A program made the translations under genes and the position numbers. A stretch of 10,745 nt of DNA from Beijerinckiaceae bacterium. GTDB taxonomy: Bacteria; Pseudomonadota; Alphaproteobacteria; Rhizobiales; Beijerinckiaceae. Within the stretch, counting starts at the first letter, position 1. Every line of letters begins with the position of its first letter. Under the pieces are notes generated by a model that ran no database searches, was not told the origin of the DNA, and saw nothing but the letters and a program-made list of their open reading frames with translations. This document shows, piece by piece, positions 6,974 through 10,745 of this stretch. The stretch spans positions 1 through 10,745 of the forward strand of contig CANHAW010000035.1 of the NCBI GenBank assembly GCA_947458675.1, given 5' to 3'.

Positions 6974-8263
6974 ATGACGAGCCGCAGCGCACTTCTGTCT
7001 GCCTATCGCGGCGCAACGATTTTGTTCGCGCCTTTTGGGCCCATGCTGCTTGAATGGCGGCGGGGACGCGGCAAGGAAGATGCCGGGCGCCTGCGCGAAA
7101 GGCTGGGGCATGCCAGTCAGCCCCGACCGGCCGGGCCGCTCGCCTGGCTGCATGGCGCCAGTGTTGGCGAGGGCGTGGCTTTGCTGCCGCTGGTCGAGCA
7201 ATTGCGGGCGCGCGGTTTTCATGTGCTTGTCACGACCGGCACTGTGACTTCGGCGCAAGTGCTGGCGCAACGCCTGCCGGGCGGGGCCATCCATCAATTC
7301 GTGCCGCTCGATGTGCCCTCCTATCTGCAGCGATTTCTCGATCATTGGCGCCCCGATCTCGCCATGCTGGCGGAATCGGAGATCTGGCCCAATCTCATCG
7401 ATGAAACGACGCGCCGGGGCACGCCTCTTGTGCTGGTCAATGCGCGCCTGTCGGAGCGCTCCTTCCAACGCTGGCAACGATTTCCAGCGGCGATTTCTGC
7501 GCTGCTGCGACGCGTCGATCTGTGTCTTGCGCAAACGCGTGACGATGCCGCACGGCTGATGTTGCTGGGCGCACCGCGCGTGCATGTGGCGGGCAATCTG
7601 AAATTCGATGTCGCGGCCCTGCCCGTCGATCCGGCGCGCCTGGCAGAACTCTCCGCCATGATCGGCCCGCGACCTGTGTGGGTTGCGGCCTCCACGCATG
7701 CGGGCGAAGAGGATATTGCCCTGCAGGTTCATGGCGCGCTGGTCCAGCGCTTTCCCAATCTCTTGACCATTATCGTCCCCCGTCATGCTGAACGCGGCGC
7801 CGATATTGCCATGCTCTGCGCCATCGACGGGCATATGGCGGGCCTGCGCTCGCGCGGTGACATGCCGACAAATGAAACCGGCGTTTATATTGCCGATACA
7901 ATGGGCGAACTCGGCCTGTTTTACCGCGTGACGAGTCTTGTCTTCGTCGGCAAATCTCTGGCATCAAAAGGCGGACAAAATCCGATTGAACCGGCAAAAC
8001 TCGGCAGCGCTATCCTGCATGGCCCCCATGTCGCAAATTTTTCCGAAGTTTATGACATGCTCGACACATCGCAGGGCGCCATTGAAGTGGGCGATGCCGA
8101 CACTCTGGCACGCACATTGAACATGCTGCTCTCAGATACGGCCATGTTGCGGCGTATTGCGCGCGCAGCATCTGAAACAGTGGAAGAACTCGGCGGCGCC
8201 TCAACCAATATTATGCAGGCGCTCGAACCCTATTTTGTACATTTTCAAATGGAACGACGATAA
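6974..8263 (+). CDS. waaA: 3-deoxy-D-manno-octulosonic acid (Kdo) transferase WaaA/KdtA
   Basis: WaaA transfers Kdo from CMP-Kdo onto the lipid A precursor at the cytoplasmic face of the inner membrane, beginning the LPS inner core. The 429 residues have a hydrophobic membrane-anchoring N-terminus (about 8-26). The first GT-B domain carries HGASVGE (60-66; the final Glu is the expected catalytic base), TVTSAQ (90-95), ESEIWPN (134-140) and NARLSERS (156-163). The second domain carries GNLKFD (207-212), STHAGEED (240-247), PRHAERG (269-275) and GGQNPIEPA (333-341), which bind the CMP-Kdo donor. The ATG at 6974 has GAGG (6965-6968) five bases upstream. The stop TAA shares one base with the lpxK ATG (TAATG), implying coupled translation. 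Whether it adds one or two Kdo residues cannot be told from sequence. Confidence 0.95.
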   Translation: MTSRSALLSAYRGATILFAPFGPMLLEWRRGRGKEDAGRLRERLGHASQPRPAGPLAWLHGASVGEGVALLPLVEQLRARGFHVLVTTGTVTSAQVLAQRLPGGAIHQFVPLDVPSYLQRFLDHWRPDLAMLAESEIWPNLIDETTRRGTPLVLVNARLSERSFQRWQRFPAAISALLRRVDLCLAQTRDDAARLMLLGAPRVHVAGNLKFDVAALPVDPARLAELSAMIGPRPVWVAASTHAGEEDIALQVHGALVQRFPNLLTIIVPRHAERGADIAMLCAIDGHMAGLRSRGDMPTNETGVYIADTMGELGLFYRVTSLVFVGKSLASKGGQNPIEPAKLGSAILHGPHVANFSEVYDMLDTSQGAIEVGDADTLARTLNMLLSDTAMLRRIARAASETVEELGGASTNIMQALEPYFVHFQMERR

Positions 8264-9261
8264 TGCAGGCACCGGAATTCTGGTGGCACGACACGCCCGA
8301 TTGGCGGGCGCTCGCGCTCAAACCATTGGCTGCAATTTACGGCGCCATTGCTGCACAAAATATCGCGCGCAAAGGTCAGCAAGCCTCTGTGCCGGTGATC
8401 TGCATCGGCAATTTTGTTGTCGGCGGCGCCGGCAAGACGCCAACCGCGCTGGCCCTGTGCGCCATGCTGCGCGCCATGGGCCGCAATCCTGCTTTTCTTT
8501 CGCGCGGCTATGGCGGCACGCTTTCAGGCAATATGCCGCTGCGCGTCGATCCCGAGACCCATTCCGCCGCCGACGTGGGCGATGAACCGCTGCTGCTGGC
8601 AAGGACAGCGCCCACCATCATCTGCCGCAACCGCGTGGCTGGTGCGCAGGCGGCCATAGATGCCGGCGCCGATGTCATTGTGATGGACGATGGCCTGCAA
8701 AATCCGTCGCTGAAAAAAGATTTATCCTTTGCAATTGTCGATGCAGCAACCGGCATCGGCAATGGGCTGTGCCTGCCGGCTGGGCCGCTGCGCGCGCCCA
8801 TGACGGCACAATGGCGCGCGATTGATGCGATGCTGATTGTGGGAGAGGGCAAGCCCGGCGATACAATGGCGCATCGCGCCTATGCGGCCGGACGCCAGAC
8901 CTTGCGCGCCAAACTCCTGCCTGAGCCCGAGACGGCAGCAAAGCTGCTCGGAAAAAATGTTCTGGCCTTTGCGGGCATTGGACGTCCGGAGAAATTTTTC
9001 GCGACGGTGGAATCCTGCGGGGCCAATATTGTTGCGCGTCGGGCCTTCGCCGATCATTACGCCTATGCCGCGCCTGATTATTCTGCCTTGCGCGCAGAAG
9101 CCGAAAAAGCCGGCGCGGATCTGATCGTCACAACGCAAAAAGATTCTGTCCGAATTTCTGCAGATGCTTTGCCGGATATGCTGGCCCTGCCAGTCACGCT
9201 TGTCTTTGACGATCCGGCAGCAATAGCGCGGCTCGTGGCAGCCAAAATCACCCGCGCTTGA
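8263..9261 (+). CDS. lpxK: Tetraacyldisaccharide 4'-kinase LpxK (lipid A biosynthesis)
   Basis: LpxK phosphorylates the 4' position of the tetraacyldisaccharide-1-phosphate precursor to give lipid IVA, the step before Kdo transfer, at the inner membrane. The 332 residues are of normal family length. An N-terminal amphipathic region (about 15-35) fits membrane association. The P-loop is GGAGKT (54-59) within the family pattern CIGNFVVGGAGKTPTALAL. Further hallmarks are SRGYGG (80-85), VGDEP (105-109), DDGLQNPSLKKDL (142-154, catalytic Asp region) and GNGLCLPAGPLR (167-178). The start overlaps the waaA stop by one base. The 3' end overlaps the convergent DUF2093 gene by 14 bases (9248-9261), so no room is left for a dedicated terminator between them. 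Confidence 0.95.
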   Translation: MQAPEFWWHDTPDWRALALKPLAAIYGAIAAQNIARKGQQASVPVICIGNFVVGGAGKTPTALALCAMLRAMGRNPAFLSRGYGGTLSGNMPLRVDPETHSAADVGDEPLLLARTAPTIICRNRVAGAQAAIDAGADVIVMDDGLQNPSLKKDLSFAIVDAATGIGNGLCLPAGPLRAPMTAQWRAIDAMLIVGEGKPGDTMAHRAYAAGRQTLRAKLLPEPETAAKLLGKNVLAFAGIGRPEKFFATVESCGANIVARRAFADHYAYAAPDYSALRAEAEKAGADLIVTTQKDSVRISADALPDMLALPVTLVFDDPAAIARLVAAKITRA

Positions 9262-9466
9262 CGCCCAGGCTGCGGAGCTTGGCCTCCGGCGAGACATAGG
9301 CCTCCTGCCGATCGACATCCCAATAGCGCAGGTCTTCAACCGCGATCGGTTCGCCCGTCACCGCGCAGCGGACGAAAGAACCCGGACGCAGGATCCGGAA
9401 ATCCCCGTCAAGAAATTCAATCTGGGCTTCACCTGCCGGCATGGGGCGGCGCTCGAACCTGTTCAT
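9248..9466 (-). CDS. DUF2093 family small protein
   Basis: A 72-residue protein recognised as DUF2093 from EAQIEFLDGDFRILRPGSF, VRCAVTGEPIAVEDLRYW and RQEAYVSPEAKL. The family is alphaproteobacterial, small and of unknown function, and is commonly found beside lpxK. No signal peptide or membrane segment is visible. The ATG at 9466 (MNRFER, preceded by GACGAG) fits the family's usual length; an in-frame GTG at 9490 would add eight residues. It lies on the opposite strand to lpxK with overlapping 3' ends. The kinase-Usp gene ends 79 bases upstream on the same strand, so the two may be co-transcribed. Confidence 0.85.
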   Translation of the reverse strand: MNRFERRPMPAGEAQIEFLDGDFRILRPGSFVRCAVTGEPIAVEDLRYWDVDRQEAYVSPEAKLRSLGVKRG

Positions 9467-9545
9467 CTCGTCTGACCGCTCTCGTGTCACCGTTCAAGTG
9501 ATTAGCCCGAAACGCACCGCTTGCCAATCGCAAGCAAGGCTGCAT

Positions 9546-10745
9546 TCAGGCTGTATTGTCCTCGCCCCCTGCAGCCGCCGGGGCGGCGCCCGATTGGGGC
9601 AGGCGCACCACCGTGACGGTACAGGGCGCCTGCGCCACCACTTGCGAGGAGACAGAGCCCAGATAGCGGCGCAGAGGCGAACTGGCGCGGGCGCAAATCA
9701 GGATCTGGTCGACATTGTTCGAGATTGCAAATTCGATCAGCGCCGCCGCCGGATCGGCGCTCTCCAGAACATGGAACGTCACCTCGCCTTGCGAACGGCC
9801 AAGCGGACGCGCCCATTCTTTCAGCCCGACAAGACGCATCATGTGAATGTTGCGGCCCTCTGCATCCCGGCCATAATCGGGAGCAATGCGATTGAGCTTC
9901 AACACATTGACGCAAGCCAGCCGTGCATCGGGCACAAAATGCAGCACGCGGGCCGCCTCGCGGCGCAAAGCCTCGGCCAGCGGCTCCATACCATCGGAGA
10001 GATCGAGCGCTGCCATGACAATGGGCGCGCTGGTGGCAAGTCTCTCGGCGACATCCTTGGGCGCTTCAATGTCGCGCGTGGCCGAACGGAAGCGACGCTT
10101 GAGTGTCGCCAGAATGCCCGAAGGCTCGCTGCGCTCCGCGCGCTCGCTCAGGCGCACTTCATCGGGATGCTGCAGATCGAACAATAATTGCGCGGCACTG
10201 GGATAGCGCTTTGCCGCATCGGGCTCGAGACAGCGCAGAATGATTTCCTGCAGCCAGGGCGGAATGTCGGGATTGATCTTGCGCGGCGGCACGGGATCGC
10301 GCCACAGGCGCCTGCGCAAAGCGCGGTTGAATGTCGGAATGCCCCACGGCCGCACTTTCGTGGCGAAATGATAGAGCAGCACGCCCAGCGAAAAAATATC
10401 CGAGCGCGGATCGGTGCGATTGCGCAAAATCTGTTCGGGCGAAATATAGGGCCCCGTGCCCATCGGCACGTGAAATTCCTCTTCCAGCAGATCGGGCAAT
10501 TGCAAATGCCGCGACAGGCCGAAATCGATCAAGGCCACCTCGCCGCTCTCACGGATCATGATATTTGATGGTTTGATATCGAGATGCAGCACATTCTGGC
10601 GGTGCAGATCGACCAAAGCGGCAGCGATTTTCGCACCGATCTGCGCCACGCGCATCGGTGGCAGTGGCGCCTCATCGAGCATGTTCAGCAGATTTTCGCC
10701 CTGGATATATTCCATGACAATATAGGGCTGCTGCGCCAATTCCTT
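9546..10745 (-). CDS. Ser/Thr protein kinase fused to a C-terminal universal stress protein domain, 5'-truncated
   Basis: The frame is open to the window edge (KELAQQPYIVMEYI at 10745 inward), so the N-terminal lobe with the Gly-rich loop and Lys is missing; 399 residues are visible. The eukaryotic-type kinase domain (about 1-192) shows the hinge YIVMEYIQG, the catalytic loop HLDIKPSN, DFGLSRH, a TGPYISPEQ activation-segment end and DPRSDIFSLGVLLYHF. The catalytic Asp and Asn and the DFG are intact, but the usual HRD reads HLD, a non-RD kinase. After a linker (about 193-238), a Usp domain runs from IVMAALDLSDG to VVAQAPCTVTVVR and includes RRYLGSVSS, part of the ATP-binding signature. The first Gly of the typical G-x2-G pattern appears replaced (RASS), so nucleotide binding by this domain is uncertain. 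The C-terminal tail is low-complexity Ala/Gly. It probably signals stress or metabolic state; the targets are unknown. Confidence 0.88.
   Translation of the reverse strand, partial: KELAQQPYIVMEYIQGENLLNMLDEAPLPPMRVAQIGAKIAAALVDLHRQNVLHLDIKPSNIMIRESGEVALIDFGLSRHLQLPDLLEEEFHVPMGTGPYISPEQILRNRTDPRSDIFSLGVLLYHFATKVRPWGIPTFNRALRRRLWRDPVPPRKINPDIPPWLQEIILRCLEPDAAKRYPSAAQLLFDLQHPDEVRLSERAERSEPSGILATLKRRFRSATRDIEAPKDVAERLATSAPIVMAALDLSDGMEPLAEALRREAARVLHFVPDARLACVNVLKLNRIAPDYGRDAEGRNIHMMRLVGLKEWARPLGRSQGEVTFHVLESADPAAALIEFAISNNVDQILICARASSPLRRYLGSVSSQVVAQAPCTVTVVRLPQSGAAPAAAGGEDNTA

Noticed and set aside
6590..7834. A 414-codon minus-strand open frame opposite DUF4170 and waaA
   Set aside because: The opposite strand encodes clear WaaA and DUF4170 motifs. 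The translation is Arg/Gln/His-rich with no domain, as expected for an antisense shadow.
8722..9339. A 205-codon minus-strand open frame opposite lpxK, running into the DUF2093 region
   Set aside because: It is a shadow of lpxK in another frame from DUF2093; the LpxK motifs on the plus strand explain the region.
9519..9535. A GCTTGC/GCAAGC hairpin after the kinase-Usp stop
   Set aside because: It has only a 6-bp stem and no U tract on the minus strand, too weak to call as a terminator.
9441..10187. A 248-codon plus-strand open frame opposite the kinase-Usp gene
   Set aside because: It is antisense to well-conserved kinase and Usp sequence, with no recognisable motif or ribosome-binding site.

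Overview
The window looks like chromosomal DNA of an alphaproteobacterium, most likely of the order Hyphomicrobiales (Rhizobiales). It is GC-rich. The order cysQ-like / DUF4170 / waaA / lpxK / DUF2093 is typical of that order, and a 17-base palindrome upstream of an iron transporter resembles the rhizobial Irr (ICE) operator. I see no insertion sequences, tRNA or rRNA genes, CRISPR arrays or phage genes. The gene content is mostly ordinary and conserved, with a few anomalies.

Left part (1-5433): the window opens inside rsmE (16S rRNA m3U1498 methyltransferase, + strand, N-terminus missing). A perfect 14-bp bidirectional terminator follows, shared with a convergent gene for a signal-peptide-bearing outer-membrane beta-barrel protein. 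Upstream of the barrel gene, on the same minus strand, lies a ferric-iron ABC transporter operon transcribed fbpA-fbpB-fbpC: a periplasmic Fe3+-binding protein with the diagnostic Tyr-Tyr pair, a fused double permease, and an ATPase. Translation appears coupled by 4-base overlaps at both junctions. The ATPase gene carries an in-frame TAG inside its LSGGEQQ signature motif. Everything after that codon is intact in the same frame, so this is a recent nonsense mutation, a sequence error, or a readthrough or recoding case.

Middle (5434-5802): a 369-base divergent intergenic region holds the Irr-like palindrome, which overlaps a candidate fbpA promoter, and a structured candidate leader.

Right part (5803-9261, + strand): an envelope and lipid A cluster made of a CysQ/inositol-monophosphatase-family phosphatase, a small DUF4170 protein, WaaA (Kdo transferase) and LpxK (lipid A 4'-kinase). 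waaA and lpxK overlap by one base, so Kdo addition and 4'-phosphorylation of the lipid A precursor are encoded together. The acyltransferase (DUF374) gene that I recall between DUF4170 and waaA in many rhizobia is absent here.

Right edge (9248-10745, minus strand): a small DUF2093 gene converges on and overlaps lpxK. Upstream of it lies a Ser/Thr protein kinase fused to a C-terminal universal-stress-protein (Usp) domain, cut by the window edge. The kinase has HLD instead of the usual HRD catalytic motif.

None of this amounts to a clearly new system. The items most worth following up are the amber codon in fbpC, the iron-control region, and the kinase-Usp fusion.
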